This document shows positions 13,006 through 23,745 of a stretch of 64,000 nucleotides of DNA, in pieces. A program made the translations under genes and the position numbers. The notes beneath the pieces are model-generated. The model saw only the letters and a program-made list of their open reading frames with translations. It searched no databases and was not told the origin of the DNA. Source of the stretch: Pipra filicauda (taxonomy: Eukaryota > Chordata > Aves > Passeriformes > Pipridae). Location: positions 1,612,001-1,676,000 of the forward strand of contig NW_024104084.1 of the NCBI RefSeq assembly GCF_003945595.2. Direction: 5' to 3'. Position 1 is the first letter of the stretch, and the number at the start of each line of letters is the position of its first letter.

Positions 13006-13514
13006 GTGCCAGTTTAAACTCTGTAGAAACTAAAAGCTCAAACGTCTTGAAGTCCAAAGGAGGATCTAAGCTCACAAACTCAGAAACAATTCTGTCAAAA
13101 TTACACAGAGCTCTATTAAACTAATGGCCTCATCCATTTACTTGGAGCACATGACATTGACTAGGTGAAAGTGGGTTTGTCTTTGTGTGGCCAGTGTTAT
13201 ACTGGGAGCAACTTTGACCCATTCATCGTTTTACAACACAAAGAAAGGAAGAACTTCTGTCAGGTAGACATTTCTGGAGGATTTTTCCTGTTTTGAGCTG
13301 AACAACATGAAGAATTTTCAGGTTACCAACAGAGGAAAGGAAACCAAAGAGGTAAACAACCTTTTATTAAATAAAAAAGTGGAAAATTTTGACAGAACTG
13401 ATAATGTTTCATAGAAAGATTCCATTTAATGAAAAGAAGTCCATCTTCTGATGAGAAATATTTTCAAGGGATACATTTCAGTCAGGGCTGTCAGCTGTTA
13501 CCTGCCTTTCAATC
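13006..13514. other. Unique non-coding sequence
   Basis: No gene or repeat recognised between the pyrimidine tract and the SINE-like remnant. Confidence 0.45.
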
Positions 13515-13700
13515 ACTGACTGATGCCCTAGCTCACATCCCCCTGCTAGATGCTGTGCAAAGACACAATAAAGCAATCTTTGGCTTACAGAGCTGGAGTC
13601 TCATTTTGGGAAGAGCCGAGTGTAACAAGTAGCAGGGTGAAGGTGCAATAGCAAGATCAACAGATACGACAGTCACCAGAGAGAACAACCCAAGGGCAGA
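13515..13700 (-). mobile_element. Ancient amniote MIR-like SINE remnant
   Basis: The core (about 13,541-13,600) carries 'CTGCTAGATGCTGTGCAAA' followed by a segment ending 'GGCTTACAGAGC'. This resembles the old dispersed amniote repeat with a 'GCTGTACAAACAC...CAAAGAGCTTACA' signature, best known to me from turtle genomes. Related copies in this window lie at 50,936-51,130 (same orientation) and 52,748-52,836 (opposite). The strand is assigned relative to the 52.75-kb copy. Divergence is high and the family name is not secure. Confidence 0.5.
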
Positions 13701-13935
13701 GCATGGTTTGAAAACAGCTGCCCCACAGCCAAGTATGCCTTGGCTGACTCCGTCAAGGTTACTCAAAAAACATTCTGCTCACTTGGATCAGTTTCTGGTG
13801 TTATGCATTTCTTCCTTCTCAATTTCATTTTCTGCTGTTCCTTTGTCCCCTCCTCATTTTCAGCTGAACCACCCAAAATAAGACTTTCTGTGAGCTGAAG
13901 AACCAAGACTGGTCTCCCATGACTCAACGCACTGT

Positions 13936-13939
<4 letters not shown>
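13701..13939. other. Unique non-coding sequence
   Basis: Nothing recognised before the TG microsatellite. Confidence 0.45.
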
Positions 13940-13977
<38 letters not shown>

Positions 13978-13988
13978 TTATGTGTTTG
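13940..13988. repeat. (TG)n microsatellite
   Basis: Fifteen uninterrupted TG units (13941-13970), then an imperfect TATGTGTTTATGTGTTTG tail. A long pure dinucleotide run of this kind is likely length-polymorphic. Alternating TG is a classical Z-DNA-prone sequence. Confidence 0.97.
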
Positions 13989-16900
13989 TCTTTCTTTGTC
14001 TTATGGAATTCTGTGCCATGACGGGATAGTACTTGTGAATGCCGGGAGCAGTACAGAGGATATCCTTCCTCCATGGAGATGCCTTTTTTCACAAAACATA
14101 CAGGAGCTTAATAACTTTGAGATTTCTTTCTCCTCTACCTAAACCTTCCTCAAGGGAGTTAAAAGGGCATTAGAGGGGCACCAACCAGCAGAATGGCACA
14201 TGCAGTACAATTCCATTAACCCTTCCATCCTTAAGAAGCCAGACCTCCATGACATATATCCCCTCCTCCTTCTGCCTGATAGTTCAAGCATCCTGCCTGG
14301 CTGCCTCCAGGCCTGAGTTATCATATATCCTACGTCAGTCTCACCTCTTCCTCCCTTCCCCTCTGCCCCCCCAAAAGCCACCTGAGACAGGAAATAGCAG
14401 TTAAAGAGATTACCAGGAGGTGGTTTTTGGAACAGGTATCTAAGCAACAAGTCCCTCATGAACAAGTGACACTTCGCCTGACCAAGTCCAAAGAAAACCT
14501 GACAAAGTCAGCCTAAAATGGACCAAATGCAGCTTTGCTTTGCTTCCCCAGTCAAGGGAGGACATGGGTCTAATTTGCAGCTCACAGCCCAGCAGTGACA
14601 GATGCTGCCTGGAACTGAAGGAGAAATGATGATGCAGGGCCGTTCCCTTCGAGACGCCGCACTGTCACCATGGAGGCAGACAGCGTGCTCTCAACAAGTT
14701 TATCTGCAAAGTAACATGAAAATTCCTCACAGCAGGAGAGATTTGACGGGACGTGCCTAGCACAGCTTTATAAAAAGGTTTCTTCAAATGTTTCCAAATC
14801 CCATGGATCTTTTCCTTGCTTTATCATCCTTTTCAACATCCTCCTTTCTCTTGCTTTTTCTCTTTTTTAAGGCCTTCACAAGGCACGTTTATCAACATCA
14901 AAGCACATTCTCTTACAGTTCATTTTTTTTCCCCTCTGAATCCACACTTGCAAAGTCCAAACTACTCTTTCTCCCCACACCCACTGTCTTCACAAAGAGC
15001 AAAACTTGCCTCTGTGTGTGAAATCTCCTTCAAAGTCTGGGCAGTATTGAGATCCTTATGCAGGAACTGAGATGCTTTACACACAAGTGAATTCCTCTGA
15101 GACAGATCATTTGTTTTTGATGCTCCTGTAGACCCCACTGTGCCCTAAATTTTGATGACGGTCCCATCTCTGAATTTTTCCTATCTCCCAAAGCAAATCT
15201 GAGGTGCACAGTGGGTGATATTTATAAGCTGCATTCAAGATGCTCAGCCCAGACAAACAAGGGCTCTAGCTCCTTGCTGTTGTCACCAGAGAGATGCTGA
15301 AGGCTTGGACTTGTGGCCACCACACTGTCCTGTAGGTAGCCTGAGCTCAGGCTACCTGCAGGTCACCTCTGCCAAAAGGGTAATTAATTATCGAGTCCTT
15401 TCAGACCAGTTTCCTGACCAATCTGGTGTTTCCTTCCCACATAGCCCTCAGGTTCCCTCAAGTGACAGTTACTCCAGGAATATGTATCTACACATCTGAC
15501 ATGAAGGCAAACTTGGACCCAAGGACAGGATCTTCATCCCCCAACCTTTCTCCTCTGTCCTTCTTACAGCACATGGCTTGGCTTTGTCACTCCAGTGTCT
15601 TCATCCCAGGAAAACAGGTTTCTCCTCCTGCCATTCTCACCTTGCAGAGTCTTACATCTCGTCTCCTTGGCACCAGCACTGCTGTGGGGACAGACTGGGC
15701 ACAGGGGCAGCTTCAGATCAGCTTTCTCCACCTTTTGGCAAATTTCATTTGGCAGTTAGCCATGGGAAAGATGGAAACTGAGTTAAAGGATGTATAGTCA
15801 CTCCTCAGTGTGTAAAGGGCTGTGTGCGTTGGGGTGGCAATGGGAGAAGAGAAGGTGAAAGGGGAGTTGGAACTGTGAAGTTTGAAGGTGAAAAAAGTCT
15901 TTATATCTGGATTAGTGGAGTCCTGGGGCCTTCAAAAATAGTTAAAATTCCCTTTTTTGAGTAATGGAGAAGTAGTTTGCATTGATCTTAAGAATTTGCT
16001 TATAGTTTTCCCTGGAGTTCAATGTACTGGGGAGTGCAAAGCTGACACAGCTCAAAAGTTTTATGAACCTCAGGTAACAGCGTGAAAGGAAATTTTAATA
16101 AATATTACATTTATTTAAATTTAATTTTTTTCCTTGTTAATAATAAAAGCCAACCTTGGTCTTCTGGGCTTTTCTCATATGCCTGCTTAATACAGCAGCC
16201 AAATCGTGGAATTATTTATATTTTAACTTCATTTTCAGTAAATCGTCAATCATTCACCTTTCAAAAGCATTAAATTCAGAGACGAACAGCAGGGGAGAGG
16301 GAGACTGAAAAATAAATATTGACTTTCAGGGGTTTGTTTTGGGTTTTTTTAAACACAAGGTTAGAAATAGAAGCTGTTGTGGGTGATGAGTAAAAGCACA
16401 AAAAAGGGAAAAGACATTTGTGCCTATAGATTTCTCCCCATCATAGACCTGCAAATCTATTTCTTCTTTGTTTGCAGGAAGCTAGAGCAGTACCTATGGG
16501 TAGTGGTCCTTGCTGGCTTAAAGAAGTATTTGGCTGAAAATCTGGGGTCTGGTCATCACTGGGTGAATGATCTTCCTTACGGAGGGGACCTGGTACTAGC
16601 CATGGATTACCGGTATTGTCAGCAACAGCTGAGATCCAAGGAAAACCCAGGCAAAAGAGGCATGACAGGACTGAGAAATCCACCAGCATTGCAATACGCA
16701 ATATTGCAATACACTCATGCTATGTGAAGATGCCAAGGATTCTTCCTTTTAAGTAGCCCAATCAATGCCTAAAGACAATGACAGCCTCTTGTCCCCTGAG
16801 ACAGAAAAACTACAACCAGCCAGCTGCCCCTTGGGTGCTCCAGTACCTTTCTGTAGGGTTCTTGCCCTTATGCGAATGGCAGCACCTCTTCAATCCATCT

Positions 16901-17584
16901 GTGACATCCACCCTCTCACCTGCTACTCCCCCTACCGAGTCACCTGAAATCCCAGCCTGTACAGGCTAAACTACACTGAGAGAGGCTAAACACGGCCTGT
17001 CAGATCTTGGACATCACAGGGCATAGTACCCCAGTGAGTCACCTGACAGGCTGGGTTCAACTACGGTCGCATAGCCTTGATTCAAAGACCCCAGTAGGTG
17101 AAATCTCTACCAAAACCTTTAGAAATTTGTTCCTAGAGACACTGACCAACAAAACAGGTGCCTGGATCCCTGCTCACATCTACTTGTGTTCAGCTTGTGG
17201 GCACTGGTCTGTCTTGTGCCTTTCTTTCTCTTGAGATTTAAGAGTCCTCTGTAGCAGGTGCACACACACAGGAACTCACCACTTGAGCTTGTTGATGAGC
17301 TAAGCAAATTGCTCTCTTGGAAGCATTTTCTCCAGTCCAGATTTCTGTGGGCTTCTGCATCCTCTCCAATTTCTTGTTTTCCCTAACAAAACACATGTCC
17401 CCAAACTGGAGATGGCTTTCTCTTATCTGATCCCTTCTGAGGTAGAATTAGTCCTGTCCTTTCACCAGTCTCCTTCAAGCTGACATCAGCTGGTCCCACC
17501 ACCACACTGAGTACATGAAGAACCTTCCTTTAGGACCTTTCAATCTCCTTCAGAGTCACTGCCTTCCAGAAGGAGTCTGCACAC
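13989..17584. other. Unique non-coding sequence
   Basis: About 3.6 kb with no recognised gene. Open frames of 108-123 codons (14139-14465 minus, 15426-15797 plus, 16377-16727 plus) lack recognisable motifs. A short near-palindrome around GCAATATTGC occurs near 16,698. Confidence 0.5.
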
Positions 17585-18262
17585 TGGGACTGGCCAGCTG
17601 GAAAGCAGTTTGGAGAAAAGGACCTGACGGTCCTGGTGAACACCAAGCTGACCCTGAGCCATCAACGTGCCCTTGTCACAGACAAGGCCAGCAGGCTCCT
17701 GGGCTGCATTAGGCAGATCTTTGCCAGCAGATGGAGGGAGGAGATCCTTCTCCTCTACTCAGCACTGGTGAGCCACATCTGGAGTGCTGTGTCCAGCTCT
17801 GGGCTCCCCAGTGCACAAGTCCAGCAAAGGGCCACAAAAACAATGAACTGGGGCATCTGATGTGTGAGCGAAGACTAAGAGCTACCACTGGCCAGTGTGT
17901 TGAAGAGAAGGAGATCTTAAAAAGATCTTACCTATATGTATACATATGTGGTGGGAGCAAGCAATAAAGACATATCCAGATTCTTCTCCGTGGTGCCCGC
18001 AAAAGACCAAGAAGCATAAACTGAAACATAGGAATTTCCATTTAAATTTAATAAAAAGCTTTTTTTAAACTGTGATGATCCTAAAATCCTGCAACAAGTC
18101 GCCAGAGAGGTTATAGAGTCTCCATCCTTGGACGTATTCCAAATGCAACTGGATGTGGTCCTGAGCAACCTGCTCTGGCTGACCCTATTCTGAGCAGAAG
18201 GGGTTGGAGTGGATGACCTCCAAAGATGCCGTCCAACCTCAGCTGCTCCTGTGATGCTGATG
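17585..18262 (+). mobile_element. CR1 LINE, about 680-bp 5'-truncated copy
   Basis: The plus strand covers the C-terminal end of the CR1 second open frame (after the reverse-transcriptase core), then the 3' untranslated end. Readable motifs in broken frames include 'EKDL', 'VLVNTKL' and, further on, 'LLYSALVSH'. These match the conserved 'EKDLGVLVDTKL' and 'PLYSALVRPHLEYC' region of avian CR1. The tail has 'GCCAGAGAGGTTATAGAGTC', 'GCAACCTGCTCTGGCTGACC' and 'GTCCAACCTCAGCTGCTCCT'. Frameshifts and stops are abundant, so the copy is inactive. Its 3' end lies close to an older, opposite-strand CR1 at 18,400-18,610. Confidence 0.93.
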
Positions 18263-18399
18263 TTCACCACTCCATAGCTTCAACTTATCTTCTTGGTTCC
18301 TATTCTGCCTCCCAATTTAACACTATGAAAATGTATGTTCTATGTGCCTGGACTGCTGATGTCCTTTGCACATATTCTCAAGCCATATCAACCAATCCT

Positions 18400-18610
18400 T
18401 AAAACTTCAGGTTATTTGTACAATTTACCCAACAGCATTGTTTTTATTTATTTCTAGACCATTGATGGAAACATTAAATTGCATCTAAGCTACGACTTGC
18501 TTCTCAGGAATGCCATAGGAAAGTGCTCATTAAACAGATTTCCTCCTCTTAATTTCTGTCCAAGATCTGTCAACTACCCCTCACCAATCTATCAAATATC
18601 AGCAACACAA
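18400..18610 (-). mobile_element. Ancient CR1/L3-like reverse-transcriptase fragment
   Basis: On the minus strand this aligns by eye with the turtle/crocodilian-type CR1 region coding for 'LFNIFINDL' and the upstream 'NW...' block. On plus it shows 'CTAGACCATTGATGGAAACA' (anti-sense of the NDL region) and, about 110 bp later, 'CTCACCAATCTATCAAA' (cf. the usual 'accaatccatgag'). It is strongly decayed with indels. The younger plus-strand CR1 ending at 18,262 lies just beside it. Confidence 0.6.
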
Positions 18611-21600
18611 AAGAATTTTAGAATAGATTTCCAGTCCATATAGTCTTTATGTCTTTTCTCTATCCATTAACAGCAACAGACACCTAGGAAATGGCTGCAA
18701 GAACTGCGACACATCCAAGCCCCCACATATTCTCCCTGCTTCTGACAGCTGGATGTTTAGGAGCAGAGACAGCAACCAAACCCTTGTGTCCTATGGTCAG
18801 CAGTGGACTTGAATTATTGAATTACTGTACTACTTCTTAACCTATTTGCATGTCAGCTGTTCACTTTCACAATCAGTTCTCTAACAGGATTGTATGGCCC
18901 AAGAAAAACTACCTCCTGTTTTTTGTTTTAAACTTATGTGGTGTTTTCACTGGACGTCCTCTCCTCTCTGCCATATGGGGGTGGTTTTGCTGTCTTTACG
19001 TAATCTGTAGTACTTCAGATTTCACAGCCTTCCACTCAGGCCACCTTGCTGAGATTTGTCAATCACCTTGTGACAGACTTATTTCCAGGGAAAACCTTCT
19101 ATCCTTCCCACTGCTTCTTCAGAGCTGGTGTTAGACCTCTGCAGAGAGCCAAGCAGGGCTTTATCCTTTGCTGCCAGCCCACCACACTGGCTTTGCAGCT
19201 CCTGCTATCCTCAAACCACCTCTCTCTGGCTTGCATCCACTTGGGACAACACATACAACACATTTACTAAGGATGCAGGACAAGGAACCTCTCTGGTTCA
19301 CAAGGAAACAGAGGCTGAAGCCCTTACAATCTTCTTCCCTTTGCTAGAAAAGCATTCTCCTTCCCTGCTGCCCTCCCCAGGCATGCAGGCAGGCAGGCAG
19401 CAGCTCACCATGCGAGCAAGCAAGCGAAAGAGGAAACAAAAATTAAACAGAGGTTAAGGGAATAGGAGAAGAAAAACAGATGACCCCCCGGAGTCTGGGG
19501 CTGAGCGGCACGAACAGTTAGAGCCCCTGGAAGCCAACTCATCCATGCACACTGCCCTTGCTGCCTTCCAGTTCCCAGGAGGGGGCCTAATAAATTTTAC
19601 AAAAGAGCAAACAGCTGAAAAATGCTCGTATTTAAAAATATATTGAGAGAATTTGCATGTTGTTCCCTTTTGTGTGGGGATGGCATTTATACACCCAGCG
19701 TTTCAGCAGCACCGCATCTCAGAGCACTTTACATAGCAATTAATTACACACTGGTAGTGGAGTGACTGTCTACAGGCAAACTCATCAGCCATTATCCACT
19801 CAGCAACATCCAGAGTACAGCTGTGAACATTTGCATTAGCAGAAAGTCATCTCTGCTGCCATTAGCAAGGTGCGGGATGTCAGGGAGGATGGCAGGGGTC
19901 GGCTCACCCCCACTCCTTCCCCAAAAGCCTTTAACAGCTACTGTCACAGCTTTCACAGTCAAACCTGTGACCCTCCCCTCGTTTCACCCCACGTTTGGAG
20001 CAGGGAGATGCCATCAACCTACGGAACGCTGCAGTTCAGATCCCCAACAACAATGCCAGCTTTTCCTATAACATAGGAAACACTCTTGGATGAGAGACTT
20101 CTGAGACAGCACATAAAAGCAAAATCACCAAATCTATCGAGGGGATGGCTTTATGGTATGAACTATGCCCACAGCTTCTGTTTCATATCCTTCATGCAGC
20201 CAGCCACAGTGCTGCCCTCATGCTCCAGGATTATTTTCAGCACTCCCCTGGTCTCTCCATAAATCAATCCGGAAAGACACTGCAGACCTGAAAGACCAGC
20301 TTCTGACAACTCCCATGGCCTCAACACTATTCTGAAGTACTTTCATTGCCAGATTCTCTCTGGAGTCCCCTTTGCCTCTGCTTTGCCCACACCATGGCAA
20401 AACCATGTGTGTGTTACTGCAACTGGGAGATCAGAGGAAACTTATGGGTGATGGGTAATGGGAATAATCCCAGCAGTGCACTGACCTTCAGAGGGAACCT
20501 GAGGACAAGAGACCAATCAGCACTACTCACAGAGAACCCAGAGATACTGTAGATAAAGCATTAAAATAAACTCCTATAGTACATCTTTACCACCAGAATG
20601 AACAGTTGTGAAAATATCCCTGGACATTAGAACTCGATCTTCTGTATTGCAAGTTGTTAAAACACTACCTGGCATGTTTTTGGCACAATCTAGCTAGCAT
20701 GTTCCCAAATGATGCCTAGACACAGCCTGGGAATTAGCACAGACTAGTGCCCATTCTCAGTAGGCAATTTGGATACAACCCCCCTTTTTTGGAGGGTGAG
20801 AGAATTTAATAGTACAGATGCAGGATATCCTGTGCCAGCTGGCCTCTGTGCAAGAGAGCAGACCTAGCTACAGTTAATTTACAGGTATAGACGCAGCCTC
20901 AGAATCCTGGACAACATCCAGCTGATGATTGCATCCTCCTCCTTTCAATTCCACCAGCCTGAAATGCAAAAGAAAGCCACAATGCTTCTAATCTTTAATT
21001 GCTGCTATGGACCACTGAAATGCTGCTGTCTTTTGATCCTGGATAAGGTGATCGTTGAATTTCCGAAAGTTAAAGAGTGTAGGCAGTTTCTGGTGACCCT
21101 TTGAAGGCCCACAGGAGATACGACTGCAAGCACAAACCAGTAGGGTCTTTTCTTTCTATCTTACTTGTGTTTCATGTGTGCTAAAATATTCAAAAACATT
21201 GTTCATTTTGCAAGCCTGGCATGTCTTTCTTGCTGAGCCCACCAAGCCAGCTCTAGTCACCCTAGGACCACAGGGAGCCAACAACCAGAATCATTATTGC
21301 CATTTGGCAGAAAACAAATCTTATGCAAGACATTGGAACCATCTCTTGAAACCTGTGTCATGGTAGCACAGATCTCTTTCCAGTTTATAAGAACACAAGT
21401 TGGGTGGACAAGAAAGATCTAAAGGACTTATAAGGATAAATATGGTCTTACAAAAGATGACTTTTGAAACCCAGCTCTCCAGCTTTGGGTTTTCTCTCAC
21501 TGAAAGCTCAATAAACCAGGTAGGCAGGACCACTGCCTGAATGCAGAACAGGTCACCTTGCTCAACTCCATGGCCTGCACTTGCTCTCCAGGGTCTGCAG

Positions 21601-22504
21601 GATCTGTGGCACTAGAGGTGAGCAGACATGGTCTCATCCCAGACCCTTCTGCAAAGAAGAGAAGGGAATCAGTGTTTCCATGTCTGGAGAGGGATGACAT
21701 TCTTCCAAATGGCTGGTTTACAGCAAAACCACAAAGATTTTGGAAACAGAATCTTTCTGGTGTTTCCTTTATATTGTCTTTCCAGCCAATTTCCTGATTT
21801 CTAACATCTCCTTAAGTATGGACAGACACATTTTAATGATTTTTTTGGGAGACAGGGTACTAATCCCACTCTTTAGGGGAGGCTGGATCCCATTCTGACC
21901 TTGTTTGCTGTCAAATTTGTCTGCCTTTTAATTACTCACTTGTTTCCTGTGTAACTTCCCAGCTTCTTCCCTAAACGCATCCCAAACCCTAAACTTACTT
22001 CAAAACCCTGGCAACCCACAGCAATTGCTACCTGCCTTTTGAGGTTTCAGAGATGTGTCACTGTTCAGGGACTTCAACACAGGCAGTGAAACAAGTCAGG
22101 AAATTGAAAAGAATATTCCTGACAAGAGAAGAAATGTGAAGAGTAAAGCCCACAGCTATCTGTCCTCAGATGTCCACGAAGACTTCCCCTGAGCCACCAG
22201 CCACCACACTTGTCTTGGCAGGACCCACCTTGGCTTGGGGAGTTCACTTCCCTTGGGCTCCTGGAAGTTTCTGCAGCCAGAGCAACTTTTTTCACGTTAA
22301 CACTATAGGAACCTTTATTAGTCTTGTGCATTTTTTTGCCATCCCACAGCTGTAGGGAAGGGTGGTTTATCCCCTGGCCCTGGTTGGTCCCCCTGACCTG
22401 CTGCTGAAATCCCTCTCCATGGCTGTCTTCCAGGCAGAGGGGCAGAGAAGAAACTGCTTTTTCTGTGATGTCCTGGGAAGCGGAGCTGCAAACCGCAGGG
22501 CAAT
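18611..22504. other. Unique non-coding sequence
   Basis: About 3.9 kb. No gene recognised; open frames of 60-109 codons overlap on both strands. The stretch at about 19,620-19,850 is AT-rich and conserved-looking. It includes 'CTCAGAGCACTTTACATAGC', which recalls the 'CAAAGCGCTTTACAAA' motif of old amniote MIR-like repeats (see findings). Confidence 0.5.
19382..19434. repeat. Short (GCAG)n and (AAGC)n tetranucleotide clusters
   Basis: GCAGGCAGGCAGGCAGCAGC begins near 19,385, and about 20 bp later GAGCAAGCAAGCGAAAGAGG appears. Both are short imperfect tetranucleotide arrays of no evident function. Confidence 0.75.
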
Positions 22505-22595
22505 TTTGCAGATTCCACTAGAGACCATTTCAGAGAAGTCACTGGGTTTGATAATGCTGATTTACACAGCAGTGCAGCTTCCCCTCACCGTGGGA
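22505..22595. repeat. Ancient amniote dispersed repeat, foldback type (tentative)
   Basis: 'GAGAAGTCACTGGGTTTGAT' followed by 'GCTGATTTACACAGCAGTG' resembles a widespread old amniote repeat whose copies read like 'gaagtcaatgg...tgatttacaccagctg'. A second probable relative is at 53,673-53,735. I recall this signature mainly from reptile genomes. No family name is assigned. Confidence 0.4.
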
Positions 22596-22599
22596 ATTG

Positions 22600-22692
22600 C
22601 TGCGTAGCGTTCCCTGGCCTGCACGATGCCGGAGGTCAGGCTGCTGATCAGAGTGGTCCCATCTGGCCTGAAAAATCTATAAATTCAGATCT
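22600..22692 (+). mobile_element. Ancient CR1 3' end (turtle/crocodilian-like type)
   Basis: 'GGAGGTCAGGCTGCTGATCA' followed by 'GTGGTCCCATCTGGCCTGAA' and 'AATCTATAAATTC' closely follows the terminal consensus of old sauropsid CR1 ('gaggtcagactagatgatca...ggtcccttctggcctta...tctatgaatct'). This type differs from the common avian 'ccttccaaccc...atgattct' tail. Only about 90 bp of 3' end is recognisable, so it is an old truncated relic. Confidence 0.75.
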
Positions 22693-22737
22693 GGATGAAA
22701 TTGGGCAATTTTGGATTTGGATAAGCATTCATGAATT

Positions 22738-22772
22738 TAAATGAATAAATAATAATATAATAATAAATCATT
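22738..22772. repeat. AT-rich (AAT)n-like low-complexity tract
   Basis: ATGAATAAATAATAATATAA and following bases form an imperfect AAT/AATA run just downstream of the ancient CR1 3' end. Confidence 0.7.
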
Positions 22773-23394
22773 CATCTCGCTGTCTAGCGTGCGAGTCCCC
22801 TCGAAGACCTGCAGTTCAGATGCAGCCAAAGTTTGACTACCTCTGCAATTAGAGCCAATGAATTTCAAATGAGGGGGAAGGAGGGGTAAAAAAACCAGAA
22901 GAAATTAAATATTGGGTGGGACCATTTATCCAAAGTGACTTCTCCCCCCCTGCAGGCCACACAAGGACTGGATGATAACAAACTCATCCCACTGCTGGCT
23001 CAGGGTAGTGGCACTGGTGAAAGCTTCCATCTCCCAGTACTTATAATCACAGCAAGCAAGACCCATAAATCCAGCTAGTTCCAGATCTGCTATGCCAATA
23101 GAAAGCTGGCTCACTGGGCTAGGCTCAAGACTCCCTGATTCAAGTACATTTCCCCTTGGTTGGTTATTATGGAAAAGAGCTTTAGGATAGAGCTATTCTG
23201 TCCTGATTTTCCCTGGTAAGTTTCATAGCTATTCTTTGCTCTGCTCAGAGTCAGGCTCTTTCCCACAAGCCGGAGGTAAATTCATGGGCAGTCACCATGG
23301 TGGAGAGGAGGCAAGTGGGATACACCTCTGATGGATAACCTGCACACCTGATCTCTCTCACCCAGAGCTGTTTCCTCATTCCTACTCACAGGCC
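22773..23394. other. Unique non-coding sequence
   Basis: No gene or repeat recognised between the CR1 3' relic and the first of the paired CR1 fragments. Confidence 0.45.
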
Positions 23395-23439
23395 TTCGCC
23401 AGCCACACTCAATAGGCCAAATGCCCAGCACTGTTTTAT

Positions 23440-23745
23440 CCTCCTTCTCCTCACCCCTTTGACTGTTATATCCCCTTGAACCATCCCCAAACCAATCCTG
23501 TCCTGATTCTCCCTCTGCCCTCCCCAAACCTTCGTGTTTAATCTTCTCTCTAAACCAGCTCTTGCAGCTTTCCCCAGTTTAGCCTCCTCCACTCATTTCA
23601 TTAACATGCTGTTTACTTCTGCTTGTAGATCATTAGCAGCAATATTAAACAACTGGCAGCTTGCCCAGGAGGCTGTGATCTCTGGGGTTGATGACTTGTT
23701 TTATTTTCCCTCCCTGAGAGAGCAGCAAAAGCACCAGAGATGGGC
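23440..23745 (-). mobile_element. CR1 reverse-transcriptase fragment, copy A of a pair
   Basis: On the minus strand a broken frame reads 'LFNIAANDLQAEVNSMLMK', then a stop, then 'VEEAKLGK'. This fits the CR1 reverse-transcriptase sequence 'LFNxFxNDL...STLxKFADDTKLGG', with the catalytic 'FADD' replaced by 'VEEA'. The segment is homologous to 25,455-25,710: shared blocks include 'TTTCATTAAC.TGCTGTTTA' and 'GGGGTTGATGACTTGTTTTA'. Flanking homology extends to both sides. Not functional. Confidence 0.72.

Noticed and set aside
13763..14142. Frames with alternating Cys-Val or Thr-His runs
   Set aside because: Produced by the TG microsatellite.
16684..16712. Palindromic GCAATATTGC region as a regulatory site
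   Set aside because: Too short and common; no supporting context.
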